Source: Syntrophomonadaceae bacterium (lineage in GTDB: Bacteria; Bacillota_B; Syntrophomonadia; Syntrophomonadales; Syntrophomonadaceae). From it: DNA of 10,912 nucleotides. The position numbers were made by a program, and so were the translations under genes. Shown here piece after piece: positions 1 to 7,113 of this stretch (the stretch's first letter is position 1; each line of letters begins with the position of its first letter). The DNA is taken from positions 1 to 10,912 of the forward strand of contig DAOUSQ010000020.1 in assembly GCA_030627145.1 (NCBI GenBank). Reading direction: 5' to 3'. A model generated the notes under the pieces. That model made no database searches and had not been told where the DNA came from. It saw only the letters and a program-made list of their open reading frames with translations.

Positions 1-75
1 ATACGAGGCCCGTACGTACGGTTCTGTGAGAGGGATGATGCTGCAGCAAGCTACTGCAGCATTACCCTACTCGAT
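1..75 (+). mobile_element. 3' end of a group II intron (domain V remainder and domain VI)
   Basis: Positions 1-24 fit the 3' half of a group II intron domain V. TACG at 2-5 can pair with CGTA at 11-14, a CG bulge follows at 15-16, and TACGGTTC at 17-24 would pair with a GAGCCGTA strand lying mostly outside the window. After the GTGAGAGGG linker, ATGCTGCAG (40-48 region) and CTGCAGCAT form the domain VI stem, closed below by GGG/CCC with unpaired A residues that could hold the branch point. The end CCTACTCGAT is typical of bacterial group II introns. The 3' splice point near 75 is approximate. The reverse-transcriptase part lies outside the window, so this is the edge of an element. Confidence 0.8.
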
Positions 76-157
76 TAATTAATTGTTATCATGTATAAGT
101 CAAAGATGTTATGTAATATAATAAAATAATTGGGGTAAAGTAAGTTGTGCTGGGGGT
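76..157 (+). promoter_or_regulatory. AT-rich leader of the vanW-like gene, possible -10 only
   Basis: The AT-rich stretch between the intron end and the VanW-family gene contains TATAAT at 117-122, but no good -35 at 16-18 bp spacing. Transcription could start here or come through the intron. A GGGGG run at 152-156 is the likely ribosome binding site. Confidence 0.25.
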
Positions 158-163
158 TTGGTT

Positions 164-1639
164 TTGACAGGAGAAAGATTCAAGTCGAAATTAATTCTTA
201 TTCTTGTTTTGGTATCAGGTATAACATTAACCATAATGTTTTACCTTTATCATAATCTATATGAGTTTAAGCAGTTTCTTCCAGGTGTCAGAATTGCTTC
301 TGTACCAGTGCAGGGATGTAATCAAGAACAGGCATCAAGAATTATTCAAGACTGGTTAGATGAAGCCTATCATATTCCCATTATATTCTACAATGATGGT
401 TATAGCTATGAAACTATGGCAGGTGAGCTGTGCCAGCATGTAAATACAAATAAGGTTATCGAGGAAATATGGAACAAAGAAAAGCATAGGAATTGGAAGT
501 CAAAGGTTTCAAATATCAGGGGAAATAAATGGATAACATATCCCATTGCAATTGACTACGATCCTATGGCATTGCAGAAAGTAATTGATGAAGTCAGTAA
601 ACACCTGGATGTTGAACCTGTTAATGCCAGGCTTAAAGTAGATATAGAAAAAGGTCTGGTAATAATCCCAGGTATCATAGGAAAAAGTGTAGATTATCGG
701 GGTACTTTTGTGCGGCTTCCCCGAGAATGGGGTGAGTTTAACCGGATAGAATTACCTGTAATACTACAAGAAGAATATCCAAAAGTAAATGAAGAATCAT
801 TAAAAAAAATGGGGGAACTTTCCTCGTTTACTACCTGGTATAATGTTGGTGACATAGACAGGTCCCATAATCTTTTTTTGGCAGCCTCAGCAATTAACTC
901 CAGTGTAATTCAACCAGGAGATGTTTTTTCTTTTAACCAGACGGTAGGTGAACGGACATATGAAGCAGGCTACCGTGATGCCCTGGTAATAATAGGGGAT
1001 AAATTTGAACCGGGTACCGGAGGGGGCGTTTGCCAGGTATCTTCAACTCTTTATAATGCTTGTTTACTCTCTGGTTTAGAGATAGTTGAACGCCATAACC
1101 ATGCCCTGGCAGTGGCGTATGTACCACTGGGAAGAGATGCTACTGTAGTATATGGGCTTCAAGATTTTAGTTTTAAGAATAACACTGGATATCCTGTATA
1201 TATTCGAGCTGTTACAGAGGCGGGTAAACTTACCATAAATATTTACGGGCACATGGACTATTTGCAAAATATAGAATTGAGCCACGTGGTTGATGAGGTT
1301 ATAGACTTTGAAGAGGTCAGGAAAATAAACCCTGATCTAGAACCAGGCGAAGAGAAAGTAGATATTAAAGGGTTTCCCGGTTATGTAGTCAGGTCTTTTC
1401 GTACTTTTAAGGATGAAGAAGGCGGGGTTATTAAGCAAGAAAAACTGGCCACTGATAAATATAAACCTTTGAATACATTAATCTATGTTGGACTGCCTGA
1501 TGAGTCTGAAACTACTAATCAAGAGGAGGTTATATCTGATGAACAGGATGAAATTCAGCCAGAAGGCGAAAACAATAATAATGGGGAGAAAAACATGGGG
1601 AAGAACAAGGTGAACAGAGATGAGGGAGATCAACTTTAG
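164..1639 (+). CDS. VanW-family membrane-anchored protein with YoaR-like N-terminal region and G5-like C-terminal region
   Basis: This is a predicted cell-surface protein of unknown biochemical role, linked to the peptidoglycan by family context. One membrane segment lies at about residues 9-29. A region resembling the putative peptidoglycan-binding YoaR domain follows. The VanW domain is at about 220-345 and carries the family block with GGGVCQVSST (Cys at about residue 290), followed by ERHNHALAV. After it, residues about 360-445 look like a G5-type domain (EVDFEE, DP.L.PG, then an FR.F..E segment). The tail is hydrophilic and rich in Glu and Asn. I chose TTG at 164 because GGGGG at 152-156 is 7 bp upstream; an in-frame TTG at 158 is too close to it. 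The gene overlaps mltG by 20 bp, so the two are probably translationally coupled. Despite the name, VanW-like genes of this kind are not evidence of vancomycin resistance. Confidence 0.88.
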   Translation: MTGERFKSKLILILVLVSGITLTIMFYLYHNLYEFKQFLPGVRIASVPVQGCNQEQASRIIQDWLDEAYHIPIIFYNDGYSYETMAGELCQHVNTNKVIEEIWNKEKHRNWKSKVSNIRGNKWITYPIAIDYDPMALQKVIDEVSKHLDVEPVNARLKVDIEKGLVIIPGIIGKSVDYRGTFVRLPREWGEFNRIELPVILQEEYPKVNEESLKKMGELSSFTTWYNVGDIDRSHNLFLAASAINSSVIQPGDVFSFNQTVGERTYEAGYRDALVIIGDKFEPGTGGGVCQVSSTLYNACLLSGLEIVERHNHALAVAYVPLGRDATVVYGLQDFSFKNNTGYPVYIRAVTEAGKLTINIYGHMDYLQNIELSHVVDEVIDFEEVRKINPDLEPGEEKVDIKGFPGYVVRSFRTFKDEEGGVIKQEKLATDKYKPLNTLIYVGLPDESETTNQEEVISDEQDEIQPEGENNNNGEKNMGKNKVNRDEGDQL

Positions 1640-2654
1640 GAGTGAAAAATCCAGATTAATTGGTGTGTTAACGGTACTTGTAGTCTTGGTAGGGTTTGTT
1701 TCCTGGGATTTTTATTTCATCAACCGGTACTATGGGCCGGTTGATCCTGAAGATAAAAGTTGTGTAGATTTAATAATACCGGAAAATAGTAATGCCAGGC
1801 AGGTGGCAGCTATTCTTAAGACAAATGACCTTGTCTACAGTGAAACAGCATTTTTAACTTATGTTCGTAAGGGTGGATTTGATAATAAATTGCTTGCCGG
1901 GCACTACAGGTTTAGCCGTAGTCAGGCTTTAAAAGAAATTGTTGATATGATAACCAACGGAAAGGTAGTGAACATATCTTTTACTATTCCTGAAGGGTAT
2001 ACGGTAAGGCAGATAGAAGAAATGCTGGTGAAAAAAGGTATTGTTACAGAAGAGGAATGGGCTAAAGCGATAAAGGAAAATTATGATTATGAATTTTTAA
2101 AAGATATTCCTCTTGGCGTGGACAACCGTCTGGAGGGGTTCTTGTTTCCGGATACTTATTTGATATCAGAGGATACGACTGCAAAACAAATTATTAATCT
2201 GATACTGAATAATTTTAAGAATGTATGGGAAAAGGAATTTGCAGGACAGGCATGTACCAGTAATATGAACATTAAAGAAATAATAACACTGGCTTCGCTC
2301 ATTGAAAAAGAAGCCATGATTGACGAGGAACGTAAAACTATAGCCGGAGTCATCGTAAACCGCCTGGAAAAAGGAATGCTTTTACAGATTGATGCAACAG
2401 TATTATATTGCATGAGTGAACATCAAGATGTGGTTACATATGCCGATTTAGAAGTTGATTCTTATTATAATACATATAAATATGCAGGTTTACCACCCGG
2501 GCCTATAGCCTGTCCGGGTAGGGCTTCTATCAAAGCTGCATTAAACCCTGAAAAACACTCATATTTCTATTATTGTTCTAGGGGAGACGGTAGTCATTGC
2601 TTTTCTAAAACTTATGCAGAACATTTAAGAGCCAAGAACAAATATATTAATTAG
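1620..2654 (+). CDS. mltG: endolytic murein transglycosylase MltG (YceG-like)
   Basis: This is a membrane-bound lytic transglycosylase that cuts nascent glycan strands and is thought to set their length together with the elongation machinery. Residues 12-33 form a single N-terminal membrane helix. A LysM-like subdomain (NARQVAAILK, and IPEGYTVRQIEEML at about 123-136) precedes the catalytic part. The family signature ASLIEKEA contains the expected catalytic glutamate, Glu229, equivalent to E. coli Glu218. LEGFLFPDTY, GVIVNRL, LQIDATVLY and the YNTY...GLPPGPI block are also present. The length of 344 residues is normal for the family. The start overlaps the end of the VanW-family gene, with AAGGTG about 8 bp upstream. 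A U32 gene follows after 44 bp, as near yrrL in Bacillus. Confidence 0.95.
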   Translation: MREINFRSEKSRLIGVLTVLVVLVGFVSWDFYFINRYYGPVDPEDKSCVDLIIPENSNARQVAAILKTNDLVYSETAFLTYVRKGGFDNKLLAGHYRFSRSQALKEIVDMITNGKVVNISFTIPEGYTVRQIEEMLVKKGIVTEEEWAKAIKENYDYEFLKDIPLGVDNRLEGFLFPDTYLISEDTTAKQIINLILNNFKNVWEKEFAGQACTSNMNIKEIITLASLIEKEAMIDEERKTIAGVIVNRLEKGMLLQIDATVLYCMSEHQDVVTYADLEVDSYYNTYKYAGLPPGPIACPGRASIKAALNPEKHSYFYYCSRGDGSHCFSKTYAEHLRAKNKYIN

Positions 2655-2698
2655 TTGATATTTGAAGGTCGTACAAATAAAAACCTGGAGGGAAAATT

Positions 2699-3934
2699 AT
2701 GGAACGTCCTGAACTGGTTCTTCCAGCAGGCAACATAGAGAAACTAAAGACCGCTTTCCTGTTTGGTGCTGATGCAGTTTACCTGGGAGGAAAAGAATTC
2801 AGCCTCCGGGCTTATGCTGGTAATTTTACCCTGGACGAAATGGCAGAGGGATTAGAATTTGCCCACAGGAGGCAGAAAAAAATATATGTTGGAGTAAATA
2901 TTCTGGCCCATAACCACGATCTTAAAAATTTACCGGAATACTTACAGGAATTAAACAATTTACAGGTTGATGGGTTAATAATATCTGATCCGGGGATATT
3001 ACGCCTGGCTAAAAAATACGCTCCTGGGATTCCAGTAACCATAAGTACCCAGGCCAATGTTACTAACTATGAATCGGCAGCGTTTTTTCGGGATTTGGGT
3101 GCAAGAAGGATTGTCCTGGCCAGGGAGCTTAATCTAGTTGAGATAGAAGAGATAAAACACAGGCTTGAAGTTGAAATAGAAATTTTTGTTCATGGGGCTA
3201 TGTGTGTATCATATTCTGGTAGATGCCTGCTTTCTCATTACATGACCGGCAGGAGTGCCAATCGAGGAGCCTGTGCACACCCGTGCCGCTACAACTATAA
3301 TCTTGTTGAAGAAAAAAGACCTGGCGAATACTTTCCTATAGAGGAGGATGAACGGGGGAGCTATATATTAAATTCCCGTGATCTCTGTCTTATCGAGTAT
3401 GTTCCACGTTTAATGGAAATAGGAATTAATGCTTTCAAGGTGGAAGGCAGAATGAAGAGTCCACTGTATGTTGCATCTGTGGCAGGTGTTTACCGGCAGG
3501 CAATAGACAGGTATTTTAACACTGGAATAAGCTATACAAATGAAGAAATTGTGGGATGGATTCAGGAACTTAATAAGACTGCTACCCGGCCATTTACCAG
3601 CGGGTTTATGGAAGGTGAATCCCCTCAAATTCAGGATATAAATAAAGAAGATATGCCAATGCGTACGGACTTCTGTGGAATAGTAAAAGGTTATAATAAA
3701 GAACTTCAAATGCTTCAGGTTGAACAGAGGGCTAATTTTGGTCCTGGTGATAATTTACAGTTATTATTACCAGGTAGTGAAGTTCTGAAAATTAATTTAG
3801 ATAAATTATATGATGAGAATTTAAACCTGATTGATAGGGCCCGCCACCCCAGGCAGAGAGTTTTATTGCCATTTTACAGGCCCGTACCTGAATATTCTAT
3901 TTTAAGAAGGGTTGTAGGTAATCATCAAAGATAA
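2699..3934 (+). CDS. peptidase U32 family protein, probable tRNA hydroxylation enzyme (TrhP-like)
   Basis: The U32 fold is clear: LVLPAGNIEKLKTAF at the start, ADAVYLGGKEFSLRAYAGNF, then the family signature EIFVHGAMCVSYSGRC (about 161-176). Cysteines 169, 176, 192 and 230 sit at nearly the positions of the [4Fe-4S] ligands reported for UbiU, so an Fe-S cluster is likely. Although named peptidases, U32 proteins studied in bacteria act in RNA or quinone hydroxylation; TrhP (B. subtilis YrrN/YrrO) makes 5-hydroxyuridine at tRNA position 34 using prephenate. The position after mltG matches the yrrL-yrrO neighbourhood, although the yrrM methyltransferase and a second U32 gene are absent. A C-terminal U32 beta domain is at about 325-405. 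The start has GGAGG at 2687-2692. The exact substrate is an inference. Confidence 0.85.
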   Translation: MERPELVLPAGNIEKLKTAFLFGADAVYLGGKEFSLRAYAGNFTLDEMAEGLEFAHRRQKKIYVGVNILAHNHDLKNLPEYLQELNNLQVDGLIISDPGILRLAKKYAPGIPVTISTQANVTNYESAAFFRDLGARRIVLARELNLVEIEEIKHRLEVEIEIFVHGAMCVSYSGRCLLSHYMTGRSANRGACAHPCRYNYNLVEEKRPGEYFPIEEDERGSYILNSRDLCLIEYVPRLMEIGINAFKVEGRMKSPLYVASVAGVYRQAIDRYFNTGISYTNEEIVGWIQELNKTATRPFTSGFMEGESPQIQDINKEDMPMRTDFCGIVKGYNKELQMLQVEQRANFGPGDNLQLLLPGSEVLKINLDKLYDENLNLIDRARHPRQRVLLPFYRPVPEYSILRRVVGNHQR

Positions 3935-3968
3935 GATATATGCACAGATATCTCCGAAAAACATAGAT

Positions 3969-4154
3969 ATGCTTACCAAAATTATAGAAGGATATGAACA
4001 CTTGGGAATAGTATCGACAATTGAAAGGAAAAGTGGACTTGTTGTAATAAGAGGGAGCGAAGATACTTACCCTGAAATCAAAAAGATTTTATCCACCCTG
4101 CCTTTTTCTCTAGAAATATTAGAAGGGTCGGGTTTTTCAGTTAATAGAGAATAG
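3969..4154 (+). CDS. DUF4911-type small protein; true start probably upstream at a non-canonical codon
   Basis: This is a small protein of unknown function, resembling DUF4911 proteins encoded beside U32 genes in Clostridia. The pattern IIEGYEHLGIVSTIER, G.VVIRGSEDTYPEIKKIL is typical. The only ATG (3969) has no Shine-Dalgarno and would cut off the first strand. The same frame is open upstream from 3918, after TAG at 3915, and encodes VIIKDKIYAQISPKNID, which fits the usual N-terminus. No ATG, GTG or TTG occurs there, but GAAGG at 3906-3910 stands 10 bp before ATC at 3921. Initiation at ATC or ATA, or a sequence error, is therefore possible. The full product would be about 77 residues, overlapping the U32 gene end. 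Confidence 0.65.
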   Translation: MLTKIIEGYEHLGIVSTIERKSGLVVIRGSEDTYPEIKKILSTLPFSLEILEGSGFSVNRE

Positions 4155-4169
4155 AGAATAGTTATTGTT

Positions 4170-4194
4170 GAAAAAAGCTTTGCTTTTTTCTTTA
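4170..4194 (+). terminator. Rho-independent terminator after the mltG/U32 operon
   Basis: A perfect 9-bp stem GAAAAAAGC / GCTTTTTTC with a 3-base loop lies 15 bp after the DUF4911 stop and is followed by TTTATCC. The stem is AT-rich, so efficiency may be moderate. Confidence 0.7.
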
Positions 4195-4258
4195 TCCAAT
4201 ATTCTTAGACTTTTTGTAAATCTCTTTGGAACGAACAAGTCCACTATAACAAATGTTT

Positions 4259-4287
4259 TTGATAGTTTATCACAGGACTTTTAGATA
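4259..4287 (+). promoter_or_regulatory. possible promoter of the PBP gene
   Basis: TTGATA at 4259-4264 is a 5 of 6 match to a -35 box. TAGATA at 4282-4287, at 17-bp spacing, is only a weak -10 (3 of 6). It is placed sensibly after the terminator and before the structured leader. If the PBP is SpoVD-like, a sporulation sigma factor could be used instead. Confidence 0.3.
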
Positions 4288-4302
4288 AGAGTAAAGAATA
4301 AT

Positions 4303-4349
4303 AACCCCCTATCGAGCCAATGATAAGTACACAGGTTCAAAAGGGGGTT
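4303..4349 (+). promoter_or_regulatory. leader hairpin that includes the Shine-Dalgarno of the PBP gene
   Basis: AACCCCCT (4303-4310) pairs perfectly with AGGGGGTT (4342-4349). Inside it, across a 3x3 internal loop, GAGCC (4314-4318) pairs with GGTTC (4334-4338) with one G-U, leaving a 15-base loop. The AAGGGGG ribosome binding site (4341-4347, 7 bp before ATG 4355) lies in the 3' arm, so folding would hide it. The following TTTTAT could also make it a weak terminator. The ligand or trigger, if any, is not visible. Confidence 0.5.
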
Positions 4350-4354
4350 TTATC

Positions 4355-6235
4355 ATGCGGAAGCGTCGCATTTTTATTTTAATGTGCATCGTCTTATCTA
4401 TTTACCTGGGACTACTGTGTAAAATTGCTTACTACCAGGTAATTAAAGGATATTCCATTGCCAGGCAGGCTGTTGCAATGCGAAGCAAGCAGATAGAATT
4501 AAAAGAATTTTCACGTGGAGAAATATTAGATCGTAACCTCCTGCCTCTGACGGGTACAATTACCTCCACTGCTTTGTATTGTTTTCCACAGGAGATGGGT
4601 AAGAGCTTAAATAGTGATAAAGATGCAGCAAAAAAACCTTCTGTTCAGTCCTTTAAAGAGGTAGCGGAGTTTTTAAACCAGGTAATAGATAATAAAGATA
4701 ATGATGAAAATTATCAATATAACAAAGAACGTGAAGAGACCAGGTTTAGTGCCCAGGTTCAAGATAATAATATCAGTACAGGTGATATGGATAAAAAATC
4801 TGATTTTGAGGCTCTAGAAAGTGAAATTAATAAAAATAATATGAAGAATAAAACCAGTGATAATATACTTTCCAGGTTAAATAATGCTACCAGATTGGGC
4901 AGGCCTTTTGTAAGAATTGCATCTGATCTGACAGATCAGGAAATCCAGAAAATAAATTCTTCTAATTTATCTGGAATAGTAATTGCGCCTGTCATTAAAC
5001 GTTACAAGCAGGATGGATTTTGTGCGCATCTTTTAGGGTATGTGACAGGTAATTCAACAAATAGCGAAGGAAGAGCCGGTATAGAAAAAGTGTATGATGA
5101 TTTACTGAAAGAAAGTTCTTCTTCCCAGGAGCTCACCTCGGTCCTGGACGCCAGGGGCATGGCGATTAAAGGGTTGATGTTTAAGGTGAGACAGGAACAG
5201 GACAGGCAAAAAGCTTCAGTTGTATTAACGATAGATAAGCGGATTCAAGAAATTGTTGAAAACACAATGTCAAAACGAGTTAATAAAGGTGCTGTGGTGG
5301 TTATGGACGTACATAGTAAAGAAGTGCTGGCTATGGCTAGCAGGCCTACATTTAACCCCTATCATATAGAAAATGTACTGGATGATAACGAAAGTTCTTT
5401 AAGAAACCGGGCACTCTGCAGGTACCATCCAGGTTCATTGTTTAAAATTCTAGTAGCTTCAGCAGCACTGGAAGAAGGAGTGGTTAAGACAGGTGACCGA
5501 TTTTTTTGTTCAGGTAAATATGTTTTTAATGATAAAGTATCCATATCCTGTTGGAAGGAAGAAGGGCATGGGGAACTGAATTTTGCCCGGGCCTTTGCTC
5601 TTTCCTGTAATCCTTCCTTTATTGAAGTGGGGCTGAAGCTGGGAAAGAAAAAACTGCTTGATTATGTTGATATTTTGCATATAACCGATGAAACTATAAT
5701 AGGCTACAAGAATAATGCCGGTACCTATGTAGAGATAAACCCTGGAGAACCAGCGCTGGGGAATGCCTGTCTCGGGCAGCAGGGAATAATGCTTACACCT
5801 CTGCAGTTAACATCTCTAATATCAACCGTAGCCGATGGTGGTTACTGGGCTCCACCTTCTCTGGTAAAATATATAGTTAACAAAGAAGGACAGAAAGACA
5901 TTCTTTTTAAACCTGGGAAAAAACAGGTTATTAGCAGGGAAACAGCCGAAACCGTACAGGAACTTATGAAATTAGTAGTTAGTGAAGGGACAGGTAAAAC
6001 TGCTTCTATTCCTGAAGTGAAAGTTGCCGGGAAAACAGCTACCAGCCAGACAGGAATTATAAAAGGTGATGAGGAAATACTTAACACCTGGTTTGGAGGC
6101 TTTTTCCCGGCAGATAATCCCCGGTGGGCTATAGTTATCCTTGTTGAGGGAGGAGAATCGGGGGCTAAAAATGCAGCGCCAGTCTTTAAAGATATAGCCC
6201 GTGGTATGCTCAATTACTTCTCTATTACAAAGTAA
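4355..6235 (+). CDS. class B penicillin-binding protein (PBP2/FtsI/SpoVD type transpeptidase)
   Basis: This is a D,D-transpeptidase that cross-links peptidoglycan and is the target of beta-lactams. An N-terminal membrane helix is at about residues 5-27. The PBP dimerisation domain begins with FSRGEILDRNLLPLTG and ends near the GRAGIEKVYDDLL segment (about 245). The transpeptidase domain contains SLFK (active Ser361, Lys364), SCN (Ser417, Asn419) and KTA (560-562) where most relatives have KTG. Residues about 80-175 form a hydrophilic Asn/Lys/Glu-rich stretch, longer than the usual linker in this domain. No PASTA repeats follow. At 626 residues it is of ordinary size. Being alone, not beside mraY or murE, it is more likely a lineage-specific or sporulation paralogue than the main division PBP. 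The gene has its own structured leader, and its stop codon lies inside the palindrome at 6231-6297. Confidence 0.9.
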   Translation: MRKRRIFILMCIVLSIYLGLLCKIAYYQVIKGYSIARQAVAMRSKQIELKEFSRGEILDRNLLPLTGTITSTALYCFPQEMGKSLNSDKDAAKKPSVQSFKEVAEFLNQVIDNKDNDENYQYNKEREETRFSAQVQDNNISTGDMDKKSDFEALESEINKNNMKNKTSDNILSRLNNATRLGRPFVRIASDLTDQEIQKINSSNLSGIVIAPVIKRYKQDGFCAHLLGYVTGNSTNSEGRAGIEKVYDDLLKESSSSQELTSVLDARGMAIKGLMFKVRQEQDRQKASVVLTIDKRIQEIVENTMSKRVNKGAVVVMDVHSKEVLAMASRPTFNPYHIENVLDDNESSLRNRALCRYHPGSLFKILVASAALEEGVVKTGDRFFCSGKYVFNDKVSISCWKEEGHGELNFARAFALSCNPSFIEVGLKLGKKKLLDYVDILHITDETIIGYKNNAGTYVEINPGEPALGNACLGQQGIMLTPLQLTSLISTVADGGYWAPPSLVKYIVNKEGQKDILFKPGKKQVISRETAETVQELMKLVVSEGTGKTASIPEVKVAGKTATSQTGIIKGDEEILNTWFGGFFPADNPRWAIVILVEGGESGAKNAAPVFKDIARGMLNYFSITK

Positions 6236-6297
6236 AGAGTGAGGTAAAGTCTAAATTTACTATATAGTAAACTCAAGGCCTGATCTCACTCTTTACT
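6231..6297. repeat. nested palindrome covering the PBP stop codon
   Basis: AGTAAAGAGTGAG (6231-6243) and CTCACTCTTTACT (6285-6297) are a perfect 13-bp inverted pair. Within the 41-base loop is a perfect 16-bp palindrome TTTACTATATAGTAAA (6256-6271). The arms can be read as 7-bp units (GTAAAGA, GTGAGGT; ATCTCAC, TCTTTAC), like the arrays in the MITE at 10200-10366. There is no T-run, so a terminator is not obvious. Confidence 0.6.
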
Positions 6298-6298
6298 A

Positions 6299-6326
6299 TT
6301 GACTTCATAAAGGGAAAATGTATAAT
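6299..6326 (+). promoter_or_regulatory. promoter of dtxR-feoA / feoA
   Basis: TTGACT (6299-6304) and a perfect TATAAT (6321-6326) are separated by 16 bp. The predicted start, about 6333, falls at the edge of the Fur box. Confidence 0.8.
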
Positions 6327-6334
6327 AAAGACAT

Positions 6335-6353
6335 AATGATAATGATTATCATT
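6335..6353. promoter_or_regulatory. Fur box 1
   Basis: AATGATAAT-G-ATTATCATT is a perfect 9-1-9 inverted repeat. It contains the 7-1-7 core TGATAAT-N-ATTATCA (6337-6351) known for Fur of Bacillota. It lies 8 bp after the -10, where binding would block transcription when iron is plentiful. Confidence 0.85.
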
Positions 6354-6392
6354 TAAGCTTCGGGAGAATATGAGTACCTTTATTTTTATGGA

Positions 6393-6416
6393 TAAAGTTA
6401 GGTGGTTATAACTTTA
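6393..6416. promoter_or_regulatory. leader palindrome AAGTTAG-N6-ATAACTT (copy 1)
   Basis: TAAAGTTA (6393-6400) and TAACTTTA (6409-6416) are perfect inverted arms. Read as a 20-bp site, AAGTTAG (6395-6401), six bases, ATAACTT (6408-6414), it has the geometry of three other sites at 7409, 7761 and 10569. It may be an operator for the encoded DtxR-like regulator or an RNA hairpin. Confidence 0.6.
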
Positions 6417-6449
6417 CCCTGTGGAAAGTGATATACTGGGGGTTCTAGA

Positions 6450-7109
6450 ATGACTTCACTGCCATTAACACAATCTCTTCAGGATTACCTGGAGGTTATT
6501 TTAAATCTTTCCGAAGAAGAAGAAGAAGCTGTAAGAGTTACAGATATAGCGAAAAAATTAAATATTGCTAAAGCAAGTGTAAACCAGGCAATGAACACGT
6601 TGAAAGATTTAAACCTGGTTGTTCAAGAAAAATATGGACCAGTTAGATTAACAGAAAAAGGTAGAGAAGAGGCAGCCAAAGTATGGTACAAACACCAGAT
6701 ACTTTATGATTTTTTGGTTAATGTCTTAGCAGTAGAACCTGTAATTGCGTCAAAAGATGCCTGCTTAATGGAACATATGGTCAGTCCTCAGACGATGAAA
6801 AGGCTGGTTGAGTTTCTTAACAATTATAAGGGGATAAATACTGCTGTACAAAATGAAGAAAAAAAGATTAAGTCATTAAGTGTTATTGCATTGAGTGAAC
6901 TTACTCCGGGTTCGAGAGCTAAGGTCATTAGCGTAACAGCAAGTGGAAATGTGCGGAGGCGCATTATGGAAATGGGAATAATTCCAGGAGCCGAAATTAA
7001 ATTTGATCGAATCGCACCAATGGGTGATCCAATAGAGATAGTTGTAAAAGGCTATCATTTAAGCCTGCGTAAAGAAGAAGCAGCATCAGTATTTGTGGAG
7101 GTGCTCTAG
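6450..7109 (+). CDS. DtxR/MntR-family metal-dependent repressor fused to a FeoA domain
   Basis: The N-terminal winged helix (about 6-72) has the recognition segment TDIAKKLNIAKASVNQAMNTL. A dimerisation and metal domain follows (about 73-125). Candidate metal ligands by family alignment are Asp12, Glu15, His82, Cys105, Glu108 and His109. Cys in ACLMEH is DtxR/IdeR-like, whereas Asp12 in LQDYLE is MntR-like, so the site is mixed. A variable linker (126-145) leads to a C-terminal SH3-like FeoA domain (about 146-219) with RRRIMEMGIIPGAEI. Such fused domains occur in DtxR relatives. The protein is inferred to repress iron-uptake genes when metal is bound and probably its own unit. The start ATG has GGGGG 7 bp upstream. 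feoA begins 5 bp after the stop, so they form one operon, under Fur box 1. Confidence 0.88.
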   Translation: MTSLPLTQSLQDYLEVILNLSEEEEEAVRVTDIAKKLNIAKASVNQAMNTLKDLNLVVQEKYGPVRLTEKGREEAAKVWYKHQILYDFLVNVLAVEPVIASKDACLMEHMVSPQTMKRLVEFLNNYKGINTAVQNEEKKIKSLSVIALSELTPGSRAKVISVTASGNVRRRIMEMGIIPGAEIKFDRIAPMGDPIEIVVKGYHLSLRKEEAASVFVEVL

Positions 7110-7113
7110 TATA

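Noticed and set aside
164..1639. Vancomycin resistance gene
   Set aside because: The VanW domain alone is common in non-resistant Clostridia; no vanA/vanH/vanX or vanRS genes are nearby.
5842..6213. 123-codon minus-strand ORF opposite the PBP gene
   Set aside because: It lies wholly antisense to the clear transpeptidase domain, with Ser/Pro-rich composition typical of a shadow frame and no recognisable motif.
6231..6297. Rho-independent terminator after the PBP gene
   Set aside because: The 13-bp stem has a 41-base loop and no T-run on its 3' side; it may still affect RNA ends but does not meet the usual definition.
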